A stretch of 5,924 bases of DNA from Clostridiaceae bacterium (GCA_904501875.1 CAJGCQ010000070.1:1-5924), one strand, 5' to 3'; counted from the first letter of the stretch, positions 1 through 5,924 are shown. The notes: generated by a model from the sequence alone, not told the origin. Made by a program: numbers and translations.

Positions 1-579
1 TACAAGACGGTCCTTGGCAATTTCCTTTAAGAGGTCTATTATCTGTAGCGAGGTTTCGCTGTCAAGGGCACCAGTGGGCTCGTCTGCAAGGAGTATTTCG
101 GGATTGTTTACAAGGGCACGAGCGATAGCCACACGCTGCATCTGACCGCCGGACATCTCGTTGGGCTTTTTGTTTAACTGGTCACCTAAGCCCACTTTTT
201 CAAGGGCATCTTTAGCCCGCCTTCTGCGTTCGGCTTTGGATACCCCCGAAAGGGTAAGCGCCAGTTCAACATTTGATAAAACACTCTGGTGGGGAATAAG
301 GTTGTAGCTTTGGAAAATAAAGCCAACCGAATGGTTGCGGTAATTATCCCAATCCCTGTCCTTAAAGGTTTTTGTTGATTTTCCGCCGATAATTAAGTCA
401 CCGTCGGTATAGTTATCAAGACCGCCGATGATATTTAACAGGGTGGTCTTTCCGCAACCCGATTGACCGAGAATTGAGACAAACTCATTCTTTCGAAATT
501 CTATGCTTACGCCCTTAAGCGCATGTACGGTTGTGTCGCCGGTTACATAATCTTTTTTAATATTTTCAAGCTTTAACAT
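1..579 (-). CDS. ABC transporter ATP-binding protein, MacB/LolD type (partial, C-terminus beyond left edge)
   Basis: This is the nucleotide-binding domain of an ABC transporter, an ATPase that works on the cytoplasmic face of the membrane with an FtsX/MacB-type permease. The 193 codons visible read without a stop to base 1. Visible motifs are Walker A GQSGCGKT (residues 38-45), the Q-loop glutamine Q90 in FIFQSYNLIP, the signature MSGGQMQRVAIARAL (142-156, Met replacing the usual Leu), Walker B ILLADEPTG (162-170) and the D-loop ALDS (171-174). The H-loop lies past the edge. The ATG at 577-579 is preceded by GGAG (589-592 on this strand) at a 9-nt spacing, which supports this start. The order and wording of the motifs fit the LolD/MacB/antimicrobial-peptide exporter branch. 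In Firmicutes this type of ATPase is sometimes fused to its permease in one long chain, but that cannot be seen here. The substrate is unknown. It is transcribed divergently from the penicillin-binding protein gene. Confidence 0.93.
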   Translation of the reverse strand, partial: MLKLENIKKDYVTGDTTVHALKGVSIEFRKNEFVSILGQSGCGKTTLLNIIGGLDNYTDGDLIIGGKSTKTFKDRDWDNYRNHSVGFIFQSYNLIPHQSVLSNVELALTLSGVSKAERRRRAKDALEKVGLGDQLNKKPNEMSGGQMQRVAIARALVNNPEILLADEPTGALDSETSLQIIDLLKEIAKDRLV

Positions 580-606
580 ATCTCATCACTCCGTTCACCT
601 GTAAAA

Positions 607-612
607 ATTATA
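607..612 (-). promoter_or_regulatory. Candidate -10 box for the ABC transporter gene
   Basis: On the minus strand these bases read TATAAT, a perfect sigma-A -10 box. It would start transcription near base 600 and leave a leader of about 20 nt that contains the GGAG at 589-592. No good -35 sits at 17 bp: the best match, TTCACA (633-638), is 20 bp away, which is too far for a standard promoter. In an AT-rich spacer a chance TATAAT is plausible, so this is tentative. Confidence 0.35.
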
Positions 613-652
613 CTTTTAATTTTTAAATAAAGTGTGAATGTATAAAAAATAT

Positions 653-681
653 TTGATAAATAACAGTATTAGTGTTATAAT
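653..681 (+). promoter_or_regulatory. Sigma-A promoter of the PBP-trmO operon
   Basis: TTGATA (653-658) is followed after exactly 17 bp by TATAAT (676-681). An extended -10 TG at 673-674 lies one base upstream of the -10 box. This is close to the housekeeping sigma-70/A consensus (5/6 and 6/6) and implies strong, largely constitutive transcription starting near 688. The leader would be about 28 nt and would include the ribosome binding site AAAGGA (702-707), 8 nt before the ATG at 716. Confidence 0.8.
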
Positions 682-715
682 CTCATGTATATAACTTTGC
701 GAAAGGACAGGTATA

Positions 716-2983
716 ATGGAAAAGGTATTCAAAAAGTTAACGGTTTTCTTATCGGGACTTCTGGTGGTTACCACAGTTTTCCTTATTTTTGTTATGCCTA
801 CATACATTAGTTCGGAACGCAAAATTGACTTTTTCTCTTCAAACCGGATTGTGGATAATGTCCGCAATATGGAAATCAATATGACCTCGGTCGTTTATGT
901 TCAAAATGAAAAAGGCGACTGGGAGGAATACCAGCGTCTTCACGGCACGGAAAACCGAATTTGGGTGGGAATAGATAAGGTTCCTCGGTATTTGAAGGAC
1001 GCATTTATTGCAATAGAGGACGAGCGCTTTAATACCCACAGCGGAGTTGACTGGAAGCGTACTGCTGCAGCCGTGGGCAACAAGCTTTTAAAATTTGATT
1101 CGAGCGAGTTTGGCGGTTCTACAATAACCCAACAGCTTATTAAAAATGTAACCAACGATAAGGGCAGAAACGCAATGCGTAAATTCAGGGAAATTGTGCG
1201 TGCATTGCTTATAGAACGCAAGCTCAGTAAAACCGAGATTTTAGAGGCTTATTTGAATACGATTTCTTTAGGTAATGGTATTTGCGGTGTTCAGGTGGCC
1301 TCAAACTATTACTTCAACAAGGATGTAAGTGAGCTTACGCTTACAGAGTGTGCGGCGATTGCGGCTATTACCAAAAACCCATCCGCATACAATCCCGAAA
1401 GCGCGTTGGAGTCTAACACCGCCCGCCGCAGAACGGTGCTTGATAAAATGCTGGAGTTAGGCAAAATAACCTATGAGGAGTACGACCAAGCTTATAATGC
1501 CCCTCTTGTGCTTGATAATTCCAAAGAGGACGATTTAGAGGCGGAAATTAACAGTTATTTTATTGACACTCTTATTGACCAAGTTATCGAAGATTTGGCA
1601 GAGAAATACAATCTTAATACCTCAATGGCTTCAACAATGTTTTATAACGGCGGCTTTAAGATTTACGCAACGCTAAAGCCCCGAATTCAGTCTAAAATGG
1701 AAGAGGTATACACGGATATCGATACCTATTTTTCACAGACCAAGAAAGATGATAACGGCGAAACTGTGCATGTCCAGTCGGCTATGACCGTTATGGATTA
1801 CAGCGGACATATTGTAGGCGTAGTTGGCGGAGCGGGCGAGAAGACCACCAACAGAGGTCTTAACCGTGCCACCGATTCGCCGAGACAGCCCGGCTCTACA
1901 ATGAAGCCGATAGGCGTTTACGCACTTGCTATCGATAAGGATATTGTAAACTACACCTCAAGTGTGCTTGACCAGCCTATTAAAAATTATTACGAGGGCG
2001 GTAAAAGCGGACCTAAGGAGTGGTATGGATATTACAAGGGTACTGTAAGCCTTAACTACGCTCTTAGAAAGTCTATGAATACTGTTCCCGTGCGGCTTTT
2101 ACAGGAAATAGGAATTGAAACCTCCTACGATTTCCTTGTAAATAAGCTTCATTGTGAGCATTTAGTGGAGGCGGACAAAAACTTGGCTGCCTTGGCTTTA
2201 GGCGGCACTAACTACGGCCTTACAACCACCGAGTCTGCCGCTGCATTTGCTGTCTTTGGCAATCATGGTGTTTACTACAAGCCCACAACTTACTATAAGA
2301 TAGAACACCCTAACGGAGAAATTGTACTTGAATATGACGATGCGGGCGAGCAGGTAATAGGCCAAGATTCGGCCACCATAATGAATCACCTTTTACAGGA
2401 GGTTGTTTACGGCAGCGAGGGTACAGGCCGCTCAATCGCAGGCTACAGCTCTATGAAAGCATATGCGAAAACGGGAACCTCCAGCGAATCAAACGACCTT
2501 TGGATGGTTGCCGGAACACCTTATTATATAGGTTCGGTATGGTACGGCTTTGATTTGCAAAGCAAGGTAAACAGCGGCGGCGCCGCAAAAATTTGGAAAG
2601 AGGTTATGAGTGATGTACACAAGGACCTTGAAAAGAAGGAATTTGAGGACAGCGAAAATGTAGTCAAAAAGGGAATCGGATATTATAAAAAGAACGGCAG
2701 AATTGATAATCCTATTTATCAAAGCGACTCTTCAAGTGAAACGAGCAGCGTTGTATCCTCTGAAGTAATAGCCGATACTTCGTCTGTAGTATCCTCTAAT
2801 ACTTCAGAGGGACAAACGCCATCAGCACCTACTGAAAGTACTTCGGCAGAACCGACAATCCCCGCCGATAGCAGTAATGTGACTTCATCAAGCGAGCCTG
2901 ATGAGTCTGCCGACTCCTCTAAACCTGTAGAATCGTCGACTCAGATAGCCTCTTCCTCTTCGGAAACGGAGGGTATGCAATAA
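716..2983 (+). CDS. Class A penicillin-binding protein (bifunctional transglycosylase/transpeptidase)
   Basis: This enzyme polymerises lipid II into glycan strands and cross-links the stem peptides on the outer face of the membrane. The 755-residue protein has a short basic N-terminus and one membrane segment (about residues 8-30), giving an N-in, C-out topology. The glycosyltransferase (GT51) domain shows EDERFNTHSGVDW with catalytic E101, GGSTITQQLIKN (133-144), RKFREIVRALLIERKLSK with second catalytic E159, and YLNTISLGNGI (179-189). The transpeptidase domain, from about residue 354, shows STMK with acylated S394 and K397, SMN (453-455) and KTGT (585-588), so both activities look intact. 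Residues 670-755 form a low-complexity tail, about half Ser/Thr, with many acidic residues and a single Lys. It is likely disordered and extracellular, or a wall-spanning linker; no PASTA or other known domain is visible. The family is PBP1A-like (ponA/mrcA); no specific paralogue name can be assigned. The ATG has AAAGGA 8 nt upstream. trmO follows after 2 bp. Confidence 0.96.
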   Translation: MEKVFKKLTVFLSGLLVVTTVFLIFVMPTYISSERKIDFFSSNRIVDNVRNMEINMTSVVYVQNEKGDWEEYQRLHGTENRIWVGIDKVPRYLKDAFIAIEDERFNTHSGVDWKRTAAAVGNKLLKFDSSEFGGSTITQQLIKNVTNDKGRNAMRKFREIVRALLIERKLSKTEILEAYLNTISLGNGICGVQVASNYYFNKDVSELTLTECAAIAAITKNPSAYNPESALESNTARRRTVLDKMLELGKITYEEYDQAYNAPLVLDNSKEDDLEAEINSYFIDTLIDQVIEDLAEKYNLNTSMASTMFYNGGFKIYATLKPRIQSKMEEVYTDIDTYFSQTKKDDNGETVHVQSAMTVMDYSGHIVGVVGGAGEKTTNRGLNRATDSPRQPGSTMKPIGVYALAIDKDIVNYTSSVLDQPIKNYYEGGKSGPKEWYGYYKGTVSLNYALRKSMNTVPVRLLQEIGIETSYDFLVNKLHCEHLVEADKNLAALALGGTNYGLTTTESAAAFAVFGNHGVYYKPTTYYKIEHPNGEIVLEYDDAGEQVIGQDSATIMNHLLQEVVYGSEGTGRSIAGYSSMKAYAKTGTSSESNDLWMVAGTPYYIGSVWYGFDLQSKVNSGGAAKIWKEVMSDVHKDLEKKEFEDSENVVKKGIGYYKKNGRIDNPIYQSDSSSETSSVVSSEVIADTSSVVSSNTSEGQTPSAPTESTSAEPTIPADSSNVTSSSEPDESADSSKPVESSTQIASSSSETEGMQ
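2757..2810 (+). repeat. Inverted and direct repeats in the PBP Ser-rich tail
   Basis: CCTCTGAAGTA (2757-2767) and its exact reverse complement TACTTCAGAGG (2800-2810) form an 11-bp perfect inverted repeat with a 32-nt loop inside coding DNA. The same stretch has a near-perfect direct repeat, GTTGTATCCTCT (2750-2761) and GTAGTATCCTCT (2786-2797), offset by 36 nt. This repeat encodes TSSVVSS twice (residues 676-682 and 688-694) at a 12-residue period. The direct repeat suggests the tail grew by short in-frame duplication. Whether the hairpin has a role in the mRNA is unknown. Confidence 0.6.
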
Positions 2984-2985
2984 TT

Positions 2986-3672
2986 ATGGATAAGTATAAT
3001 ATGAAGCCGATTGCAAGGATTTATACTGATTTTCCCGATAAATTCGGTATTCCCCGCCAAAGCGGAATTGTAAAAGAATTAAAGGGCAGGGTGGTTTTTG
3101 AGCCGCCCTACCGAGATTTCAGGGCAGTTAAGGAGCTAAACGAATATTCCCACATCTGGCTTTTGTGGGTTTTCTCTCGTTCCGAAAGGGAAGAGTGGTC
3201 GCCTACTGTTCGTCCACCGAGGCTTGGGGGCAATACCCGTGTAGGTGTATTTGCTACCCGCTCGCCCTACAGACCGAATCCCATAGGTATGTCGGCAGTA
3301 AAGCTTGAAAGGGTAGTGGTTGATGAAGACTTAGGCCCTGTTTTGGAGGTTTCGGGCATTGATATAGTTGACGGCACCCCTATACTTGATATAAAGCCCT
3401 ATTTAAGCTTTGCAGACTCATATCCAGGTGCGGTCTGTGGCTTTGCGGACAGGCTTTACGGTAGGTCACTTAAGGTAATAATTCCCGATAGTATTTTAAA
3501 AACCATCCCCGAAGATTTAATCGCTCCTCTTAGAGGTTTACTTGCTGAAGACCCCCGTCCCAGTTATCAAAACGACCCTGAAAGGGTTTACGGTTTTGCC
3601 TTTAGTAAATATGAGGTGAAATTCAAGGTTGACGGATATGTTTTAACCGTTATTTCGGTTGAATTAAAATGA
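2986..3672 (+). CDS. trmO: tRNA (N6-threonylcarbamoyladenosine(37)-N6)-methyltransferase TrmO
   Basis: TrmO (formerly TsaA/YaeB, UPF0066) is a cytoplasmic, SAM-dependent enzyme that methylates t6A37 of threonine tRNA to m6t6A, tuning ACY codon reading. The 228-residue length matches the usual full-length protein (about 230). The family core is complete: EYSHIWLLWVF (53-63), TRVGVFATRSPYRPNPIGMS (84-103), GIDIVDGTPILDIKPYLSFAD region (124-144) and the C-terminal EDPRPSYQNDPERVYG (188-203), characteristic of the full-length form with the C-terminal domain. The ATG lies 2 bp after the PBP stop. A GGAGGG (2968-2973) inside the last PBP codons is 12 nt upstream, a slightly long spacing. A second in-frame ATG (Met6, base 3001) is possible, but the first start keeps the operon spacing. 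It is probably co-transcribed from the PBP promoter. The TGA stop (3670-3672) falls within the palindrome that follows. Confidence 0.94.
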   Translation: MDKYNMKPIARIYTDFPDKFGIPRQSGIVKELKGRVVFEPPYRDFRAVKELNEYSHIWLLWVFSRSEREEWSPTVRPPRLGGNTRVGVFATRSPYRPNPIGMSAVKLERVVVDEDLGPVLEVSGIDIVDGTPILDIKPYLSFADSYPGAVCGFADRLYGRSLKVIIPDSILKTIPEDLIAPLRGLLAEDPRPSYQNDPERVYGFAFSKYEVKFKVDGYVLTVISVELK

Positions 3673-3703
3673 TATATCTTATATGAAATATCACTTATAT
3701 CAT
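3669..3703 (+). repeat. AT-rich inverted repeat overlapping the trmO stop
   Basis: ATGATATA (3669-3676) is matched by its exact reverse complement TATATCAT (3696-3703) across a 19-nt loop. The loop offers an alternative partner, ATATCA (3688-3693), for TGATAT (3670-3675). The stem is purely weak apart from one G-C pair and has no T-run after it, so it is a poor terminator. The left arm contains the trmO stop codon. It could be the end of a small dispersed palindromic element inserted at the 3' end of trmO, but a single copy cannot prove this. Confidence 0.5.
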
Positions 3704-3740
3704 AATAATAGTATTTCCCACTGGTTACGGCTTTCACTGT

Positions 3741-3807
3741 AATCACCGAAGACGGGTGCGGCGTTCCACGAGGGTGCAATGGCTGAACGGCGCAGAGGTT
3801 GATTTTT
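3741..3807 (+). terminator. Large imperfect stem-loop with T-rich run: candidate terminator of the PBP-trmO operon, or structured RNA
   Basis: TGCGGCGTTC (3757-3766) pairs with GAACGGCGCA (3785-3794) in 9 of 10 positions, with one G-G mismatch (3761/3790). Inside the loop, CAC (3767-3769) can pair with GTG (3774-3776) around GAGG. Outside, AATCACC (3741-3747) pairs with GGT-T-GATT (3797-3804) with one bulged T, and more Ts follow (3803-3807, then a TTGATTTT stretch). The segment is visibly richer in G+C than its flanks. A factor-independent terminator of the upstream operon is the simplest reading, but the stem is longer and more branched than usual and the T-run is short. A structured RNA or a repeat remnant is possible. 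No known riboswitch motif was recognised. Confidence 0.45.
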
Positions 3808-3827
3808 AATTGATTTTGTTATAAAAT
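3799..3827 (+). promoter_or_regulatory. Candidate sigma-A promoter of nfnAB
   Basis: TTGATT (3799-3804) and TAAAAT (3822-3827) are separated by 17 bp, matching the sigma-A consensus at 4/6 and 5/6. An overlapping TATAAA (3820-3825) is an alternative -10. The predicted start would fall near 3834, leaving a leader of about 52 nt before the nfnA ATG. The surrounding DNA is AT-rich, so chance matches are possible, but the position downstream of a candidate terminator and upstream of a new operon is as expected. Confidence 0.5.
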
Positions 3828-3829
3828 AT

Positions 3830-3859
3830 ATCAGCGCCTTCTGCAAAGAAAACGCTGAT
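3830..3859 (+). repeat. Inverted repeat at the predicted nfnAB transcription start
   Basis: ATCAGCG (3830-3836) is matched exactly by CGCTGAT (3853-3859) across 16 nt. A small inner pairing CTT (3838-3840)/AAG (3846-3848) is possible. No T-run follows, so it is not a terminator. Because the predicted start falls within the left arm, it could be a regulator binding site, or a leader hairpin if transcription begins further upstream. No regulator family was recognised. Confidence 0.5.
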
Positions 3860-3885
3860 TTAGAATACAATAAGGACTGAAGACG

Positions 3886-4728
3886 ATGTTTAAAATTGTT
3901 TACAAAAAGGCTCTCAATCCTACCGTCACTATGATGGATATTGAGGCTCCCCTCGTAGCACGTAAGGCGCAGGCGGGTCAGTTCATCATTCTTCGTACCG
4001 ATGAGGACGGGGAGCGTATTCCCCTTACCGTTGCGGGGTATGACAGGGATAAGGGAACCGTTAAAATTATTTTCCAGATTGTGGGCGCTACTACCGAAAA
4101 GCTTAACCGCAAAGAGGTTGGTGACTGCCTTGCAGATTTTGCAGGTCCTCTTGGCAAGTCTACCGAAACCGAAGGACTTCGCAAGGTCTGTGTTGTGGGC
4201 GGCGGTGTTGGATGTGCTATCGCTCTACCTATTGCCCAAAAGCTTCGTGAACAGGGCTGTGAGGTTCACTCAATTATCGGCTTCCGTAATAAGGATTTAG
4301 TAATCCTTGAAGAGGAGTTTGCTGCTTGCTCTGATAGGCTTACGGTTATGACCGACGACGGCTCTTACGGCACAAAGGGGCTTGTTACCGTTCCGCTTAA
4401 AGAGGCTATCGAGGCGGGCGAAAACTATGACGAGGTTATCACAATAGGACCGCTTATTATGATGAAGTTCGTTGTGGGCGTCACAAAGCCGGCGGGTGTA
4501 AAAACCGTTGTTTCTATGAACCCGATTATGATTGATGGCACGGGAATGTGCGGTGGCTGTCGCTTAACCGTTGGTGGCAAAACAATGTTTGCCTGCGTTG
4601 ACGGACCCGACTTTGACGGATTTGAGGTTGATTTTGACGAGGCTATGAAGCGGGGCGCTATGTACCGTGACTTTGAACGCCACGCCTATGAGGAAACCTG
4701 TAATCTCTTCAAAAAGGAGGCGGAATAA
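3886..4728 (+). CDS. nfnA: NfnA: small subunit of NADH-dependent reduced ferredoxin:NADP+ oxidoreductase (SudB/PyrK-like)
   Basis: NfnA is the FAD and [2Fe-2S] subunit of the cytoplasmic NfnAB complex. The complex uses NADH plus reduced ferredoxin to reduce NADP+, or the reverse, by flavin-based electron bifurcation; NfnA handles NAD(H). The 280-residue length fits the family. It has a ferredoxin-reductase fold: an N-terminal flavin barrel with RIPLTVAGY (44-52) and FAGPLG (85-90), then a nucleotide-binding half starting VCVVGGGVGCAIALPIA (101-117). The cluster-binding region near the C-terminus has D217 followed by C222, C225 and C237 (C-x2-C-x11-C). One Asp plus three Cys is the ligand set known for this family and separates it from classical PyrK, which uses four Cys. 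Older annotations call it sulfide dehydrogenase beta subunit or dihydroorotate dehydrogenase electron transfer subunit. The ATG is supported by AAGGA (3872-3876) 9 nt upstream. Its stop overlaps the nfnB start. Confidence 0.93.
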   Translation: MFKIVYKKALNPTVTMMDIEAPLVARKAQAGQFIILRTDEDGERIPLTVAGYDRDKGTVKIIFQIVGATTEKLNRKEVGDCLADFAGPLGKSTETEGLRKVCVVGGGVGCAIALPIAQKLREQGCEVHSIIGFRNKDLVILEEEFAACSDRLTVMTDDGSYGTKGLVTVPLKEAIEAGENYDEVITIGPLIMMKFVVGVTKPAGVKTVVSMNPIMIDGTGMCGGCRLTVGGKTMFACVDGPDFDGFEVDFDEAMKRGAMYRDFERHAYEETCNLFKKEAE

Positions 4729-4730
4729 TG
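4714..4730 (+). promoter_or_regulatory. nfnB ribosome binding site and TAATG overlap
   Basis: AAGGAGG (4714-4720), a perfect anti-Shine-Dalgarno match, lies 7 nt before the nfnB ATG (4728-4730). The nfnA stop TAA (4726-4728) shares its last base with that ATG. This fixes the nfnB start and points to coupled translation, which suits two subunits needed in equal amounts. Confidence 0.85.
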
Positions 4731-5924
4731 GCTGCTAATATGAGTCTTAAAAAGAACGAAATGCCCGTTCAGGACCCGAATGTCCGCAATCATAATTTTT
4801 CTGAGGTGGCTTTAGGCTACAGCGAGGAGACTGCGCTTGACGAGGCTATGCGCTGTCTTAACTGCAAAAATATGCCCTGCGTTTCGGGCTGTCCTGTTAA
4901 TATACATATCCCCGCATTTATCGAAAAGATAAAGGAGGGGGATTTTGAGGGGGCTTATCAGGTAATTTCCAAGTCTTCAAGTCTACCTGCAGTTTGCGGA
5001 AGAGTTTGCCCGCAGGAAACACAGTGCGAATCCAAATGTGTTCGAGGTATTAAGGGTGAGCCTGTAGGCATTGGCAGACTGGAACGCTTTGTTGCCGATT
5101 GGCATAATGCGCATTCCTCAGATAATGTAGAGGTACCCGCTTCAAACGGTCATAAGGTCGCAGTTGTAGGCTCAGGACCCTCGGGTCTTACCTGTGCGGG
5201 TGACCTTGCTAAAAAGGGCTATAAGGTCTCTGTTTTCGAGGCTTTGCACACCGCCGGCGGTGTGCTTGTTTACGGAATCCCTGAGTTCCGTCTGCCTAAG
5301 AAAATCGTTAAAAAAGAGGTTGACGGGCTTAAAAAGTTAGGCGTTGAGATTTATACCAATGTTATAATCGGTAAGACCGTAACGGTTGACGAGTTGTTTG
5401 ATATGGGCTTTGAGGCTGTGTTTATCGGCTCGGGAGCGGGACTTCCCAGATTTATGGGCATCGAGGGCGAGGCACTCTGCGGCGTTTACTCCGCAAACGA
5501 GTTTTTGACACGAAATAACCTTATGAAGTCTTATAATGAGGACAGCGCCACACCCGTTATGCACGCCCAAAAGACGGTGGTTGTGGGCGGCGGAAATGTT
5601 GCCATGGATGCGGCGAGAACTGCCAAGCGCTTGGGGGCTGAGGTTACGGTTGTTTACCGCCGTACCGAGAACGAGCTGCCCGCCCGACGTGAAGAGGTTG
5701 AGCACGCGATGGAGGAGGGAATTGTCTTTAAATTCCTTACCAACCCCGTTAAAATTAACGGCGAGGACGGCTGGGTTAAGAGCGTTTGCTGTCAGCAGAT
5801 GGAGCTTTCGGAGCCTGACGAGTCAGGCCGTGCGAGACCTGTCGCTGTTGAGGGAAGCGAGTATGAAATTGAAGCTGACTGCGTTATTATGTCTATCGGT
5901 ACTTCGCCTAATCCCCTTATTAAA
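4728..5924 (+). CDS. nfnB: NfnB: large subunit of NADH-dependent reduced ferredoxin:NADP+ oxidoreductase (GltD-like; partial, cut at right edge)
   Basis: NfnB is the bifurcating subunit of NfnAB, holding the FAD at which electrons from NADPH split and two [4Fe-4S] clusters that lead to ferredoxin. The 399 codons shown run open to the window edge; relatives are around 460-470 residues, so roughly the last 65 are missing. The N-terminal cluster domain has C43-x2-C46-x4-C51-x3-C55-P and C90-x3-C94-x5-C100-x3-C104, all eight expected Cys. The FAD-binding motif is VAVVGSGPSGL (144-154) with acidic E171. GGVLVYGIPEFRLPK (177-191) is the conserved flavin-side segment of the GltD family. The NADP(H) domain shows VVVGGGNVAMDAARTAKRLG (284-303) and VYRRTENELPARREE (309-323). 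Generic pipelines name such proteins NADPH-dependent glutamate synthase small subunit. Adjacency and overlap with nfnA, with no glutamate synthase large subunit gene in view, argue for Nfn. Confidence 0.93.
   Translation, partial: MAANMSLKKNEMPVQDPNVRNHNFSEVALGYSEETALDEAMRCLNCKNMPCVSGCPVNIHIPAFIEKIKEGDFEGAYQVISKSSSLPAVCGRVCPQETQCESKCVRGIKGEPVGIGRLERFVADWHNAHSSDNVEVPASNGHKVAVVGSGPSGLTCAGDLAKKGYKVSVFEALHTAGGVLVYGIPEFRLPKKIVKKEVDGLKKLGVEIYTNVIIGKTVTVDELFDMGFEAVFIGSGAGLPRFMGIEGEALCGVYSANEFLTRNNLMKSYNEDSATPVMHAQKTVVVGGGNVAMDAARTAKRLGAEVTVVYRRTENELPARREEVEHAMEEGIVFKFLTNPVKINGEDGWVKSVCCQQMELSEPDESGRARPVAVEGSEYEIEADCVIMSIGTSPNPLIK

Noticed and set aside
616..1221. Minus-strand open frames opposite the PBP promoter and 5' end.
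   Set aside because: They are antisense shadows of the PBP and its AT-rich upstream region, with no domain or convincing ribosome binding site.
3588..3779. Minus-strand 63-residue open frame across the trmO end and the intergenic palindrome.
   Set aside because: It overlaps trmO, spans the inverted repeat, shows no recognisable domain, and its composition follows the AT-rich palindrome.
3721..3810. A known riboswitch, T-box, signal recognition particle RNA or HEARO/omega RNA.
   Set aside because: The GGGTGCGG and ACGAGGGTG stretches superficially recall T-box and other motifs, but the conserved cores are not present and no IscB-like gene is nearby.
3816..3827. TTGTTA followed by AT-rich DNA as a Rex (NADH-sensing repressor) site upstream of nfnA.
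   Set aside because: Only one half resembles the Rex consensus; the second half TTAACAA is absent.
3830..3859. ATCAGCG/CGCTGAT hairpin as a rho-independent terminator or attenuator.
   Set aside because: The DNA following the right arm (TTAGAATACAA) has no T-run.
4001..4300. Plus-strand 99-residue open frame inside nfnA.
   Set aside because: It is a shadow in another frame of a well-supported conserved gene.
5337..5705. Minus-strand 122-residue open frame opposite nfnB.
   Set aside because: It lies antisense to conserved nfnB codons including the NADP(H)-binding motif, and resembles no known family.

Overview
The window looks like chromosomal DNA of a Clostridia-type Firmicute, probably an uncultured anaerobe. 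The evidence is an NfnAB-type flavin/iron-sulfur enzyme pair typical of strict anaerobes, strong AAGGAGG-like ribosome binding sites, consensus sigma-A promoters, and a class A penicillin-binding protein with a Ser/Thr-rich extracellular tail. This assignment is inferred from gene content and signals; no species marker is present.

Layout, left to right. (1) Positions 1-579, minus strand: the N-terminal 193 codons of a MacB/LolD-type ABC transporter ATPase, cut by the window edge. (2) Positions 580-715: a divergent promoter region. It holds a near-consensus rightward promoter (TTGATA, 17 bp, TATAAT, extended TGn) and a weaker leftward one. (3) Positions 716-2983: a bifunctional class A penicillin-binding protein. 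(4) Positions 2986-3672: trmO (TsaA/YaeB family), a tRNA t6A37 methyltransferase, starting 2 bp after the PBP stop and probably co-transcribed with it. (5) Positions 3673-3885: a 213-bp non-coding stretch with an AT-rich palindrome that overlaps the trmO stop, a GC-richer strongly foldable segment ending in a T-rich run (candidate terminator, structured RNA or repeat remnant), a candidate promoter, and an inverted repeat at the predicted start of transcription. (6) Positions 3886-4728 and 4728-5924 (cut by the right edge): nfnA and nfnB, overlapping by one base (TAATG), encoding the two subunits of an NADH-dependent reduced ferredoxin:NADP+ oxidoreductase.

How the genes work together: the PBP builds peptidoglycan outside the membrane, while TrmO acts on tRNA in the cytoplasm, so their pairing looks transcriptional rather than functional. 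NfnA and NfnB form one cytoplasmic complex that couples NAD(H), NADP(H) and ferredoxin pools by flavin-based electron bifurcation, and the overlap suggests coupled translation. The ABC ATPase is divergent and has no evident link to the rest.

No CRISPR array, tRNA, rRNA, transposase or phage gene was seen. The coding content is mostly ordinary. The least explained DNA is the 3669-3860 intergenic stretch.
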